From: an uncultured SAR116 cluster alpha proteobacterium
GTDB taxonomy: Bacteria; Pseudomonadota; Alphaproteobacteria; Puniceispirillales; Marisalimonadaceae
Assembly (NCBI GenBank): GCA_902593735.1
Contig: CACJJL010000002.1
Span: 62,001 to 126,000 of the forward strand
DNA length: 64,000 nt
Reading direction: 5' to 3'
Made by a program: the position numbers and the translations under genes. The notes under the pieces were generated by a model. The model was not told the origin of the DNA, ran no database searches, and saw only the letters and a list, made by a program, of their open reading frames with translations. Shown piece by piece: positions 17,407 to 26,249 of this stretch; positions within the stretch are counted from its first letter, which is position 1; each line of letters begins with the position of its first letter.

Positions 17407-18504
17407 TTAAACATTAAATCTAAAATTAAAAATATCTCCGTCTTTAACAATATAATCTGCACCCTCAACCCTCATACGTCCAGCATCTTTTACAGCTTGT
17501 TCGCTTTTAAAATTTAGATAATCATCATAAGATATTGTTTCTGCTCGAATAAATCCCTTTTGAAAATCTGTATGAATTTTACCTGCGGCTGTTTGGGCTT
17601 TTGAATTATTTTTCAATGTCCATGCTCTAGTTTCCTTTGGACCAACTGTAAAAAAAGTTATTAGATCAAGTAACTTGAAACCAGTTCTGATTAATCTATT
17701 TAGACCAGACTCTGATAAATTTAAGTCTTTAAGAAACTCTTCTTTTTCAATTTTATCTAACATTGCGATTTCAGCCTCTATAGAACCTGATATTATTATT
17801 GCATCACAATTCTCAGTTTTAGCTTTATCAAATATATCTTTAGTAAATTCATTACCACACGAAGCATCATCTTCATTCACATTGCAAGCATAAAGAACTG
17901 GCTTAAATGTAAGTAAATTAAAATTTTTAATTCTAGCAATTTCACCTTCTTGTAAATTAGCTAGCCTTAAAGGTATTCCTTCAGACAGATATTTAGACAA
18001 TTTATTCATTAATGCTAAATCAATTTTGGCTTCTGCATTATTAGACTTTACTTTTTTTGACAAATTTTGAGATTGGCGGTCCAAACTTTCTAAATCAGCC
18101 AACATCAACTCTGTTTCAATAATTTCAGAATCTCTTAATGGATTGATACTACTCTCTACGTGAGTTATGTCAGTATCCTCAAAACATCTAACTACATGTA
18201 TTATTGCGTCAACTTCTCTTATATGAGACAAAAATTTATTTCCCAAACCTTCACCTTTGCTTGCACCACTAACAAGACCAGCAATATCTACAAATTGCAT
18301 TTGTGCTGGAACAATTTTCTGAGATTTAACTAAATTAGAAAGTATAATTAACCTTTCATCAGGAACAGAAACAATACCATCATTAGGTTCAATTGTACAA
18401 AAAGGGTAGTTGGCAGCTGCAGCTGATGAGGTTTCTGTAAGAGCATTGAATAGAGTAGATTTTCCAACATTAGGTAAGCCTACTATTCCACATTTAAAAC
18501 CCAT
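17407..18504 (-). CDS. ychF: Redox-regulated ATPase YchF (Obg family)
   Basis: A 365-residue YchF/OLA1 P-loop ATPase. The G1 loop 'GLPNVGKST' is at 9-17, G3 is 'DIAGLVSGASKGEG', and the region replacing the GTP-specific G4 is 'ACNVNED', which explains ATP preference in this family. A coiled-coil insertion lies at about 130-200 and a C-terminal TGS-like domain ends 'DGDIFNFRFNV'. It is associated with ribosomes and stress response. It lies four bases after pth, with which it is commonly paired. TAGGTAAG precedes the ATG. Confidence 0.95.
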   Translation of the reverse strand: MGFKCGIVGLPNVGKSTLFNALTETSSAAAANYPFCTIEPNDGIVSVPDERLIILSNLVKSQKIVPAQMQFVDIAGLVSGASKGEGLGNKFLSHIREVDAIIHVVRCFEDTDITHVESSINPLRDSEIIETELMLADLESLDRQSQNLSKKVKSNNAEAKIDLALMNKLSKYLSEGIPLRLANLQEGEIARIKNFNLLTFKPVLYACNVNEDDASCGNEFTKDIFDKAKTENCDAIIISGSIEAEIAMLDKIEKEEFLKDLNLSESGLNRLIRTGFKLLDLITFFTVGPKETRAWTLKNNSKAQTAAGKIHTDFQKGFIRAETISYDDYLNFKSEQAVKDAGRMRVEGADYIVKDGDIFNFRFNV

Positions 18505-18508
18505 TAAC

Positions 18509-19060
18509 TTACCTATTTTTTTTGATTGATGAAATAACTATTTCAGAAACATTAATTATAGTGGTATCAAGCCATTGTTTTTTTTCGTAAGAAGTAAAAT
18601 TTGACAGAACCCAATTTGATACATTTTCAGTGATTTTTTCTTCATACATTTTAGAAGGTCTTGAAATTCCAACTCTTACTCTGTTATAGTCCTTTCCAAT
18701 ATATTTATCTATACTTTTAATGCCATTATGTCCATTATGACCTCCACCATTTTTTAATTTGATTCTCCCTTGATCTAAATCAATTTCATCGTGAATTACA
18801 TAAATATTATCAATTATAATATTATAAAAGTCTTTAATTTCTTTTACTGCCTTTCCAGAATTGTTCATATAAGTTCTTGGTTTAACTAAAAGTACAATTT
18901 CTTCCCCTAAAATAGATTTAGAAAATTCAGAATTAAATTTTTTTATAAATTTAGGAAAATTACAATTTTCTCTAATATTGTCTATTATTCTATAACCAAT
19001 ATTATGTCTATTGTTGCTATAAGTTTTTCCAGGATTTCCTAAACCAACTATAAGAAACAT
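18509..19060 (-). CDS. pth: Peptidyl-tRNA hydrolase
   Basis: A 183-residue Pth, which releases peptides from tRNAs that drop off ribosomes. 'GLGNPGKTYSNNRHNIGY' spans residues 6-23 with N9 and the catalytic H19. The substrate-binding N66 is in 'TYMNNSG', the activating D91 in 'IHDEIDLDQG', and N112 in 'GGHNGHNG'. All key residues are present. It is in the pth-ychF block downstream of rplY, a usual arrangement. Soluble. Confidence 0.95.
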   Translation of the reverse strand: MFLIVGLGNPGKTYSNNRHNIGYRIIDNIRENCNFPKFIKKFNSEFSKSILGEEIVLLVKPRTYMNNSGKAVKEIKDFYNIIIDNIYVIHDEIDLDQGRIKLKNGGGHNGHNGIKSIDKYIGKDYNRVRVGISRPSKMYEEKITENVSNWVLSNFTSYEKKQWLDTTIINVSEIVISSIKKNR

Positions 19061-19095
19061 TTCAAAAGTTAAATCACTCTTTTTACACTAGGTTG

Positions 19096-19743
19096 CTAAT
19101 TATCATTTTTTTCATCTTTATTGTCTTCAGCAACTTCATCAGTTGTTTCTGTTTCTTCCTCTTCAGTTTCTCCTAATCCACCTCTTGGAGCAGCAATAGT
19201 TGCAACGGTAAAATCTCTGTCAGTAATGGTTGGCGTACATCCCTCAGGAAGTTTAATTGCACTGATATGTATTGTGTGACCAACATTAAGACCTTCTAAG
19301 TCAACTGATATTTTTTCTGGAATAGAAATCGCAGGACAATTAAGTTCAACTTGTGACCTTACCACGTTTAAAACTCCACCTAGTTTTAACCCAGTACATT
19401 TATCTTCATTTATAAATTCAACGCTTATACCAACAGCTACAGTTGCATTTTCAGTAACTCTTAAAAAATCAACATGTTCAGCTTCTTCAGATACTGGGTG
19501 TTGCTGAATATCTCGTGGTAATACAAAATGTCTTTCGTCAGCCACCTCTATGTTCATTAATTGACTGAATATTCCTGGTTTATGCATTAATTGACGCCAT
19601 TTATTAGCATCTAGCGTAATGGGAATTGCAGGTTGTTTATTTCCATATATAATAGCAGGAAGTAGACCTGCTCGTCTTGCAGCTCTGGCAGCCCCCTTAC
19701 CAACCTGACTTCGAGCTTCAGCTTTAATATCTATAGTATCCAT
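19096..19743 (-). CDS. rplY: 50S ribosomal protein L25/general stress protein Ctc
   Basis: A 215-residue two-domain L25/Ctc protein. The N-terminal L25 domain ('IDIKAEARSQVGKGAARAARR', 'GLLPAIIYG') binds 5S rRNA. A beta-rich TL5/Ctc domain follows from about residue 95, and an acidic low-complexity tail of Glu, Asp and Thr starts near 195. The start is ATG 19743: AAAGGAG ends nine bases upstream, whereas an in-frame ATG at 19752 directly abuts that site. Downstream of prs, as in many alphaproteobacteria. Confidence 0.93.
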   Translation of the reverse strand: MDTIDIKAEARSQVGKGAARAARRAGLLPAIIYGNKQPAIPITLDANKWRQLMHKPGIFSQLMNIEVADERHFVLPRDIQQHPVSEEAEHVDFLRVTENATVAVGISVEFINEDKCTGLKLGGVLNVVRSQVELNCPAISIPEKISVDLEGLNVGHTIHISAIKLPEGCTPTITDRDFTVATIAAPRGGLGETEEEETETTDEVAEDNKDEKNDN

Positions 19744-19842
19744 TAATATCATCTCCTTTTAAATATCTTTGCCTTTAGGGGTGCAAAAGAATACAAATTA
19801 AATACCCTTTAAATTAAAAAATTAAAAGTAAATAATATAAAT

Positions 19843-20775
19843 TTATACAAATAGACTCGATACAGACTGTTCTGTATGAACTCTTCGTATGGCTTCACCA
19901 ATTATAGGTGCAATAGAAATTTGCCTAATATTACTTGATATTTTAACAGCTTCAGTTGCTTTTATAGAATTAGTGGTAACTAGAGAATTTAGAGGAGAAT
20001 TATCTATATTACTTACTGCAGAACCTGATAGTACTCCGTGAGTAACATATGCATCAACACTTATCGCCCCAACATTAATTAGAGCTTCTGCCGCATTACA
20101 TATAGTACCGCCAGAATCTATTATATCATCAACTATAATACAGTGGTGTTTAGATACATCACCAATTATGTTCATTACTTCTGAAGAACCAGGTTTTTCT
20201 CTTCTTTTATCAATTATAGCTAAGTTTGCATTTATTCTTCTAGCAATTGCTCTTGCTCTAACTACACCACCAACATCAGGTGATACTATAACTATGGGTT
20301 TATTTTTATATTTTTCTTCTATATCTTTGACAAAAACTGGAGCTGCAAATAAATTATCTGTAGGAATGTCAAAAAAACCTTGTATTTGTCCTGCGTGTAG
20401 GTCCATAGTGAGTATTCTATCTGCACCCGCTTTAGTAATAAGATTTGCTACTAATTTTGCTGAAATAGGAGTTCTTGGACCAGACTTTCTATCTTGCCTT
20501 GCGTATCCATAATAAGGTATTACAGCAGTAATTCTTCTCGCACTAGCTCTTCTAAGTGCATCTAAGCTAACCAATAACTCCATTAAATTGTCATTTGCAG
20601 GGTAAGATGTTGATTGTATAACAAACATATCTTCACCTCTAACATTTTCTTGAACTTCAACAAAAACTTCCATATCAGAAAATTTTTTAATTTCTGCTTT
20701 AACAAGGCTTGAATTGAGATTTTTGGAAATACTCTCTGCTAAATTAATGTTTGAATTACACGATAGTATTTTCAT
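19843..20775 (-). CDS. prs: Ribose-phosphate pyrophosphokinase
   Basis: A 310-residue PRPP synthetase, which makes PRPP from ribose 5-phosphate and ATP for nucleotide, histidine and tryptophan synthesis. Seen are 'MKILSCNSN', '[18 protein letters not shown]' (catalytic flexible-loop region), '[13 protein letters not shown]' and the PRPP-binding loop '[10 protein letters not shown]'. The start is ATG 20775 with AGGA eight bases upstream; the preceding codon TTG is a less likely start. A 148-base upstream region holds two short perfect palindromes. Confidence 0.95.
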   Translation of the reverse strand: MKILSCNSNINLAESISKNLNSSLVKAEIKKFSDMEVFVEVQENVRGEDMFVIQSTSYPANDNLMELLVSLDALRRASARRITAVIPYYGYARQDRKSGPRTPISAKLVANLITKAGADRILTMDLHAGQIQGFFDIPTDNLFAAPVFVKDIEEKYKNKPIVIVSPDVGGVVRARAIARRINANLAIIDKRREKPGSSEVMNIIGDVSKHHCIIVDDIIDSGGTICNAAEALINVGAISVDAYVTHGVLSGSAVSNIDNSPLNSLVTTNSIKATEAVKISSNIRQISIAPIIGEAIRRVHTEQSVSSLFV

Positions 20776-20799
20776 CAATAGATTCCTAAGATAATACTA

Positions 20800-20849
20800 G
20801 CTATTTAATAGCAGTCTGAGTAAAGCAATAGCAAGATAAATTTTATCTT
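20800..20849 (-). promoter_or_regulatory. Two short palindromes upstream of prs
   Basis: GCTATT-T-AATAGC at 20800-20812 and AAGATAAA-T-TTTATCTT at 20833-20849 are perfect inverted repeats with one-base centres. They lie 25-75 bases upstream of the prs start, between prs and pgeF. Operator-like symmetry is seen directly; a regulator or function is not known, and short A/T palindromes arise by chance in DNA of this composition. Confidence 0.25.
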
Positions 20850-20923
20850 TATTTATATTAAAATTAAAACAAATATACCTAAAAAAATAACCATAAAAAA
20901 AATTATTAAATGTGGCATAATTT

Positions 20924-21706
20924 CTACTTCAACATTCCTATAACTGAAATATGCCTACCAGTTTTGCCTTCTTTTGGAAAATTTTCATGTGTAGACTTTC
21001 TGTGGCTAAAAAACAAATCAGACTTTTCATAAGTATTCACATTAATGTCATTAACATTTTGAATTTTAGTTTTTTTTAAAATTTCTTTTATAAATAAAGG
21101 TAGATCTAATAAATAGCTGTCATCTTTAAGATAAGATAAAATTGAATTGTTTTTTTTATAAATAAAAGTTTCTTTAATTTTTTGGGCTAGATTATTTTTA
21201 ATTTCGTATGATTCTTTATGTATTGTAGGTCCAATAACCGCAGTAATATTTTGTCTTTCAGCACCTAAATTTTCCATACTTTTAATTGTTGCTTCAATAA
21301 CACCTTGCATGGTGCCTCGCCAGCCTGCGTGACAGGCCCCAATTATTTTTGAACCATGCTCATAAAATAAAATTGGTGCACAATCTGCCCCTAAAATTGA
21401 TAGTCCAATTCCTTTTAAATTAGTAACTAATCCATCTGCTTTAATAGGACCGGTTGTATTGTTTGTATTTTGAATTGTAAAAATTTTTGATGAGTGGATT
21501 TGGTTTAATCCAACTAATTTATCTAATTTAAGCTCATTGCAAACATATTTTAAATTTTTTTTTACGTTTAATTCTTTATCATCAACATTGAAACTACAAT
21601 TAAGTGAGTTGAAGGGATGTTTTGAGCATCCACCTTTTCTGGTAAAAAAACCGTGACTGATACCTTTTAAATCTAATTTTGGATGGATTATCTTTTTTAA
21701 TGTCAT
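20924..21706 (-). CDS. pgeF: Peptidoglycan editing factor/purine nucleoside phosphorylase (multicopper-oxidase-like YfiH/PgeF)
   Basis: A 260-residue protein of the YfiH family. The metal-site triad is visible as H71 in 'LNQIHS', C109 in 'GADCAPI' and H126 in 'CHAGWRG'. 'ISHGFFTRKGG' near the N-terminus and 'AVIGP' are typical. Family members have been described as adenosine deaminase/purine phosphorylases (FAMIN type) and, in Escherichia coli, as PgeF, which prevents misincorporation into peptidoglycan. Which role applies here is not decided by sequence. It lies 33 bases downstream of lgt on the same strand, a common alphaproteobacterial pairing. Confidence 0.9.
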   Translation of the reverse strand: MTLKKIIHPKLDLKGISHGFFTRKGGCSKHPFNSLNCSFNVDDKELNVKKNLKYVCNELKLDKLVGLNQIHSSKIFTIQNTNNTTGPIKADGLVTNLKGIGLSILGADCAPILFYEHGSKIIGACHAGWRGTMQGVIEATIKSMENLGAERQNITAVIGPTIHKESYEIKNNLAQKIKETFIYKKNNSILSYLKDDSYLLDLPLFIKEILKKTKIQNVNDINVNTYEKSDLFFSHRKSTHENFPKEGKTGRHISVIGMLK

Positions 21707-21739
21707 ATATGTGTCTTCAATTTAATAAGAATTATTTAT

Positions 21740-22528
21740 TTATGTATTTTTATTATATAAAATTATTATAGCACACAAACTAGCAAATATCATTGGTAGG
21801 GACAAAAGTTGGCCCATTGAAAAGTTAAGATAAATTAATCCAAGGTGAGTATCAGGTTCTCTAAGAAATTCTATCAAAAATCTAAAAGTGCCATAAAAAA
21901 ATATAAACAAAGATGTTATTAAACCTGTGTTATTAAAAATTTTATTAAAATTCATTAAAGAAAACATTATTAAAAACAATATAACTCCTTCAAAGAATGC
22001 CTCATATAGTTGGCTTGGGTGTCTAGGTAAATTTCCTCCATTGGGGAATATAATTCCAAATTTATGAGTAGTTATTCTTCCAAAAAGTTCTCCATTGATA
22101 AAATTTGCAATTCTTCCAAAAAATATACCAATAGGAGAAACAATTGAAATTAAGTCTGAAAATACAAAGATAGAAATTTTTGATGACCTACTTGAATAAA
22201 TAATAGCTAAAATAACTCCGATTAATCCTCCATGAAATGACATACCACCATTCCATATTTTAAAAACATCTATAAAATTATTAAAATAATATTCAGGGTT
22301 ATAGAAAAACACATATCCTAATCTACCACCTATAATTATACCAATCATACAATTACTAATTAAGTCACTGATTATTTTTCTACTAATGTTAATTTTTTTT
22401 ATTTTGATTATTTTAAGAATTAAAATCCAACTTAAGATAATTCCGATAACATAAGAAAGTGCATACCAACTAATTTTAATTAATCCTAAGTCAACAGCTA
22501 TTGGATTAATATTTGGAAATTGAAACAT
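21740..22528 (-). CDS. lgt: Prolipoprotein diacylglyceryl transferase
   Basis: A 262-residue inner-membrane enzyme with about seven helices. It transfers diacylglycerol from phosphatidylglycerol to the lipobox cysteine of prolipoproteins. Signature elements are 'SWYALSY' (20-26), 'GGMSFHGG' with H99, and 'GRIANFINGELFGR' (138-151) with the essential arginine R139, plus R151. 'PRHPSQLYEA' follows. All catalytic residues line up with E. coli Lgt. It diverges from the ubiK-like gene across a roughly 100-base AT-rich region. Confidence 0.95.
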   Translation of the reverse strand: MFQFPNINPIAVDLGLIKISWYALSYVIGIILSWILILKIIKIKKINISRKIISDLISNCMIGIIIGGRLGYVFFYNPEYYFNNFIDVFKIWNGGMSFHGGLIGVILAIIYSSRSSKISIFVFSDLISIVSPIGIFFGRIANFINGELFGRITTHKFGIIFPNGGNLPRHPSQLYEAFFEGVILFLIMFSLMNFNKIFNNTGLITSLFIFFYGTFRFLIEFLREPDTHLGLIYLNFSMGQLLSLPMIFASLCAIIILYNKNT

Positions 22529-22627
22529 AAAAATAACTTTAAGATAATTTTAACATTTTTGATATTATTACTATTATAATATAATATAATATTCCTAACT
22601 AACAAAATTATAAGTTTAGGAAAAATA

Positions 22628-22879
22628 ATGAAAAATAATTTTTTTTTAAAAGACACTACTTCCATAATTACTGGGGCAATCTCTACTTTTGCAGATTTAA
22701 AGATTGAAATTGACAACATAATAAAGAGTAGATTTGATAAATTTTTTAATTCCAGGGGTATTGTTAGTAGAGAAGACTTTGAGGCTTTAGTAGATCGATA
22801 CGAAAAATTAAATTCTGAATTTATTCTATTAAAAGCGAAAGTAGAGAAATTGACCCCCAAAAAAAATAAAAAAAATTAA
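22628..22879 (+). CDS. UbiK/BMFP-type accessory factor
   Basis: An 83-residue protein with an amphipathic N-terminal half and a C-terminal coiled coil ('SREDFEALVDRYEKLNSEF'), ending in lysines. This matches the BMFP/YqiC family, called UbiK in enterobacteria, where it forms trimers and helps ubiquinone-synthesis enzymes assemble with lipids under aerobic conditions. Conserved 'REDFE.L..R...L' is clear. AGGA precedes the ATG. It is the first gene of a plus-strand run with ybjN-like and proC, usual in alphaproteobacteria. The opposite-strand frame here is not considered real. Confidence 0.8.
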   Translation: MKNNFFLKDTTSIITGAISTFADLKIEIDNIIKSRFDKFFNSRGIVSREDFEALVDRYEKLNSEFILLKAKVEKLTPKKNKKN

Positions 22880-22962
22880 AAATAAATTTTAGTTTTTAGT
22901 TAGACTATATATGGTGTATAAATATCTATTATTTATAATTGTATACTATATGTAGTTTGATT

Positions 22963-23451
22963 ATGAGAAGTGAATTAAAAAATATAAATTTATATCCAAA
23001 TATCTATAATACTCTAAAAAAAAATAATTGGATTATAAATCGTAACTCAAAAAAAAATTATAACTTCTACTTCATTGGGGAAATATCACATTATTTTCTA
23101 AATATTTTTTATAATAAAAATAATTTGTATTTTGAATTTACTATAGATTTAGAAATCCCTAAAAATAAATTGTGCGACCTGCTATCATTAATAAATTATG
23201 TGAATCAAAATACAGATGATGGTTATTTTGTTTTTGACTTAAAATTAAGTAAAGTAAAATTCATAATAATGAAATTCCACGTTCATTTTATAGATCAACA
23301 CATTCTATCAAATAATATTGACAAAAATTTAACTTTTACTAATAAATTGTTTCATAACTTTGTATTTGGAATTCACCATTTAATCTATGCAGAAAAATTT
23401 CAAAAGGATCATTTAAAATTATTATTCCTGAATGCTAAAGGACATGCATAA
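22963..23451 (+). CDS. YbjN domain-containing protein
   Basis: A 162-residue protein recognised mainly by pattern and context: the type III secretion chaperone-like YbjN fold appears as 'YFEFTIDLEIPKNKL', 'LLSLINYVNQNTDDGYFVFD' (shown split), 'KFHVHF' and a C-terminal helix 'FHNFVFGIHHLIYAEKF'. In alphaproteobacteria such a gene typically sits directly upstream of proC. The function is unknown; E. coli YbjN affects stress and motility. The start is uncertain: ATG 22963 is favoured, with an in-frame TTG at 22939 as alternative; neither has a strong ribosome-binding site. It is rich in Asn, Lys and Phe. Confidence 0.65.
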   Translation: MRSELKNINLYPNIYNTLKKNNWIINRNSKKNYNFYFIGEISHYFLNIFYNKNNLYFEFTIDLEIPKNKLCDLLSLINYVNQNTDDGYFVFDLKLSKVKFIIMKFHVHFIDQHILSNNIDKNLTFTNKLFHNFVFGIHHLIYAEKFQKDHLKLLFLNAKGHA

Positions 23452-23479
23452 TAAAATGATCTATAATATTAGGTAAAAA

Positions 23480-24304
23480 ATGAAAGACGTAATTTTATTT
23501 GGATACGGGAAAATGGGTTCATCTATTGCTAAAGGCTGGATGCTCAGAAATTTAAATTTTAATTTTTTTATTATTGAAAAAAAAATATCACTCCGAAAAA
23601 CTGCAAATAAAGATGGTTTTAAAGCGTTCGAAAGTATCGAACACTTAAAAGAACACAATGAATTCAATAATTTTGACATAATATTTCTTGCAGTAAAACC
23701 ACAACAAATGGAAGACACAGTTAAAATTTTTTATAAATTAAATTTAACTAAATCACTTTTTATTTCTATTGCAGCTGGCTTATCTTTTTCATGGTTTAAA
23801 ACACAAATTGGTAGTGATGTAAAAATTGTCAGAGCGATGCCAAACCTGCCGGCTTCAATAGGGTTTGGTGTAACAGGTTATTGTAAAAGTTCTAATATTA
23901 GTGATGAAGATGAAAAAGAAACCATGTTACTTTTATCTGCTTTTAGTGAGACTATATTTCTTCGCGACGAAAGTTTAATTGATGTTGTTACTGCTATATC
24001 TGGTTCAGGACCTGCCTATATTTTTTATTTTGTAGAACTGCTTGCTCAAATAGGTGCAGAACTAGGATTGCCATCAAATAACGCAAAAGCATTAGCTTCT
24101 AAAACCTTAATAGGATCTGCAAGAATGCTTGAAGATTCAAAGAGTGATCCAAAAATTTTGAAAAAAAATGTTACAAGTCCTGGTGGAACCACTGAAGCAG
24201 GATTAAAAGAACTTGAAGCCAAAGTTACTGGTTTGTATCCTGTATTGAAATTAACAATTAACATGGCTAAAAAAAGAGCCATGGAATTAAATATTAACGG
24301 ATAA
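23480..24304 (+). CDS. proC: Pyrroline-5-carboxylate reductase
   Basis: A 274-residue ProC, which performs the last step of proline synthesis with NAD(P)H. It has an N-terminal Rossmann loop 'FGYGKMGSSIAKGW', 'FLAVKPQQM', 'RAMPNLPASIGFG' and the C-terminal dimer domain motif 'AISGSGPAYIFYFVE' plus 'VTSPGGTTEAGL'. Full length. TAGG lies upstream of the ATG. It is nine bases upstream of a TetR/COQ9-like gene. Confidence 0.95.
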   Translation: MKDVILFGYGKMGSSIAKGWMLRNLNFNFFIIEKKISLRKTANKDGFKAFESIEHLKEHNEFNNFDIIFLAVKPQQMEDTVKIFYKLNLTKSLFISIAAGLSFSWFKTQIGSDVKIVRAMPNLPASIGFGVTGYCKSSNISDEDEKETMLLLSAFSETIFLRDESLIDVVTAISGSGPAYIFYFVELLAQIGAELGLPSNNAKALASKTLIGSARMLEDSKSDPKILKKNVTSPGGTTEAGLKELEAKVTGLYPVLKLTINMAKKRAMELNING

Positions 24305-24313
24305 ATATATCTT

Positions 24314-24922
24314 ATGAAACAAGTTGATGAAAATCTTGAATGGATTTTGTGTAAGACATATTTTTTAATTGTAGAAACCACTAATTCATCAAAAATAAGA
24401 TTGGAAGAACTCTGTAAAGAATCTAAAATCTCCAAAGAAGTTGTAGAAAAAATAGTACCTCAAAATCCAAATATGTTTGGTATTTTTTTCCTTAAAATTT
24501 TAATGTCAATCATAGATAAAGAAGTATTAAAAACACTTGGATCTGATATTGCCGAAGATACTATCTCAAGCACTTATGATAAATTATTAGAAGGTTTATC
24601 ACTAAGGTTCGAAAAATTTATTAGATATAAACAAGCTTTCAAAGTTTTAAGTGAAAATTCTGAACAAAAAATAAAAATTTTTTTTAATATTCTTCAAGAA
24701 AATTATAATTTTTCAAACTCCTTATTGGATTTAATTGAAAAAGAACAAAATTGTGGTATTAAAATCTTAAAATCTATTGCTTTAAATATAGTATTTATCA
24801 GATGCTTAGAAATTTTCCTTGAAGATGAAAATAATAATCTCGACAGAGTCATCAGATATTTAGATAAATATTTAACTGATATGGAAGATTTAGGGGTTTT
24901 AATTGGAATTATTAAAAATTGA
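24314..24922 (+). CDS. All-helical TetR/COQ9-like protein
   Basis: A 202-residue protein that is predicted almost wholly helical. A weak helix-turn-helix-like N-terminus ('IRLEELCKESKISKEVVEKI') precedes a TetR-type ligand-binding-like domain with 'YDKLLEGLSLRFEKFIRYKQAF'. That arrangement resembles COQ9 family proteins, which bind isoprenoid quinone intermediates, and also TetR regulators. I cannot separate the two by eye, so the function stays open. The context (UbiK-like gene 1.4 kb upstream in the same run) leans slightly to a quinone link. It ends directly against the stop of the convergent histidine kinase gene. Confidence 0.5.
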   Translation: MKQVDENLEWILCKTYFLIVETTNSSKIRLEELCKESKISKEVVEKIVPQNPNMFGIFFLKILMSIIDKEVLKTLGSDIAEDTISSTYDKLLEGLSLRFEKFIRYKQAFKVLSENSEQKIKIFFNILQENYNFSNSLLDLIEKEQNCGIKILKSIALNIVFIRCLEIFLEDENNNLDRVIRYLDKYLTDMEDLGVLIGIIKN

Positions 24923-26233
24923 TTATAATGGTAATAATAATCTTACCCTTAATCCGCCAAGTGGACTATCTTCTAAAATTAGTTCGCCACCATGGTTTAA
25001 TGCAGAATTTTTTGCAATAGATAATCCTAAACCTGTACCACCTGTTTTTATGTTTCTTGAGTTTTCTAATCTTGTAAATGGTAAAACTACTTCATCTCTT
25101 TTGTCTCTTGGAATGCCAGGGCCGTTGTCATCAATAATTATTTCACTATGATCGTCATAAATTTGTATTTGAGCATTGGCTTTGCCAGCATACCTGATGG
25201 CATTAGCGAATAAATTCATAATAGCTCTTCGAATTGATTGCACTTGAATAGGAAAAACTGGAATTTTATCAGTTGGAACTGAAATAGTGATCTTATCACC
25301 AATTGGATCAGTTGTTTTTGCTGCTTGTTGTAATAATTTAAAAAGGCTTGCATCAACCATTTGCTCTTCTCTATCATTTCTAGCAAATTCTAAATACCCA
25401 TCAATCATTTGTTCTAGTTCAGCAAGTTCTTTTTCAAAGTCCTCTTTTATATTGTTTTGTCCATCCATAACAGCTAATTGGAGTCTCATTCTAGTTAAGG
25501 GAGTTTTTAAGTCATGACTAACTCCTGCTAAAAGTGACGTTCTTTCTGAGATTTGTTTTTTAATTCTATGCCTCATAGCTTGGAATGCTCTTCCAGCAAT
25601 TCTAACTTCTGTCGCACCCTCGATATTATAATTATCTACTTCTCTTCCAAAACCAATCTGACGTGCAGCATTTGCCAATCTTAAAATTGGTCTAACTTGA
25701 CCTCTTAAAAAAATGATTGCTATTGAAAATAAAATTACTGAAGAGCCTATAGACCACATTATAAATGTTATGCCAGTAGGTACAAATAGACGTTTATTGT
25801 CAATGTGCATTCTTACAATGCCGTTAGCTAACTGTATGTCAACATAAAATTGTCTTGAGTTTTCAATTGATGATAAATAAAAAGGTTCTTTAATTCTTGC
25901 TTGAAGTGAAATTCGAAAATTTTCAAATTTAGCATTAAATGACTGATTAGGTTTTAAAATACCTCCTTCTAACCAATAAAATATTATATTGAAGTATTGT
26001 CTAGCTCTGACTGCAGATAATGCTCTTTGATCTTTTGAAGGTTCATTTCCGAGTTCATCAATTAATAAACCAAGATCTTTTGCTAAATTTTTGGCCATAT
26101 GTCTTGAAACCCAATCCCAGTGTCTTTCATAAAAAATTGACACAGAAATAATTTGAACAAGTATTATTGGAACAAGAATTATTGCTAACATTCTGCCAAA
26201 GAGGCTTTTAGGTGTTACGTCACGTAATCTCAT
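24923..26233 (-). CDS. EnvZ-like sensor histidine kinase
   Basis: A 436-residue inner-membrane kinase. Membrane helix 1 is at about 15-35, a periplasmic domain of about 120 residues follows, and helix 2 is at about 154-176. Then come HAMP (about 178-230), the phospho-acceptor H240 in 'GVSHDLKTPLTRMR', and the ATPase domain with N344 in 'NLFANAIRYA', 'DNGPGIP' (369-375) and 'GGTGLGL' (398-404). The periplasmic region length and 'SVSIFYERHWDWVSRHM' fit the EnvZ/RstB-like group common in alphaproteobacteria. It pairs with the OmpR-type regulator 16 bases upstream. The signal is unknown. Confidence 0.9.
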   Translation of the reverse strand: MRLRDVTPKSLFGRMLAIILVPIILVQIISVSIFYERHWDWVSRHMAKNLAKDLGLLIDELGNEPSKDQRALSAVRARQYFNIIFYWLEGGILKPNQSFNAKFENFRISLQARIKEPFYLSSIENSRQFYVDIQLANGIVRMHIDNKRLFVPTGITFIMWSIGSSVILFSIAIIFLRGQVRPILRLANAARQIGFGREVDNYNIEGATEVRIAGRAFQAMRHRIKKQISERTSLLAGVSHDLKTPLTRMRLQLAVMDGQNNIKEDFEKELAELEQMIDGYLEFARNDREEQMVDASLFKLLQQAAKTTDPIGDKITISVPTDKIPVFPIQVQSIRRAIMNLFANAIRYAGKANAQIQIYDDHSEIIIDDNGPGIPRDKRDEVVLPFTRLENSRNIKTGGTGLGLSIAKNSALNHGGELILEDSPLGGLRVRLLLPL

Positions 26234-26249
26234 AATTTACTCATTATAT

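Noticed and set aside
22498-22860. A 120-codon open frame antisense to the UbiK-like gene
   Set aside because: It lies opposite a recognisable BMFP protein with a good ribosome-binding site and looks like a composition-driven shadow frame.
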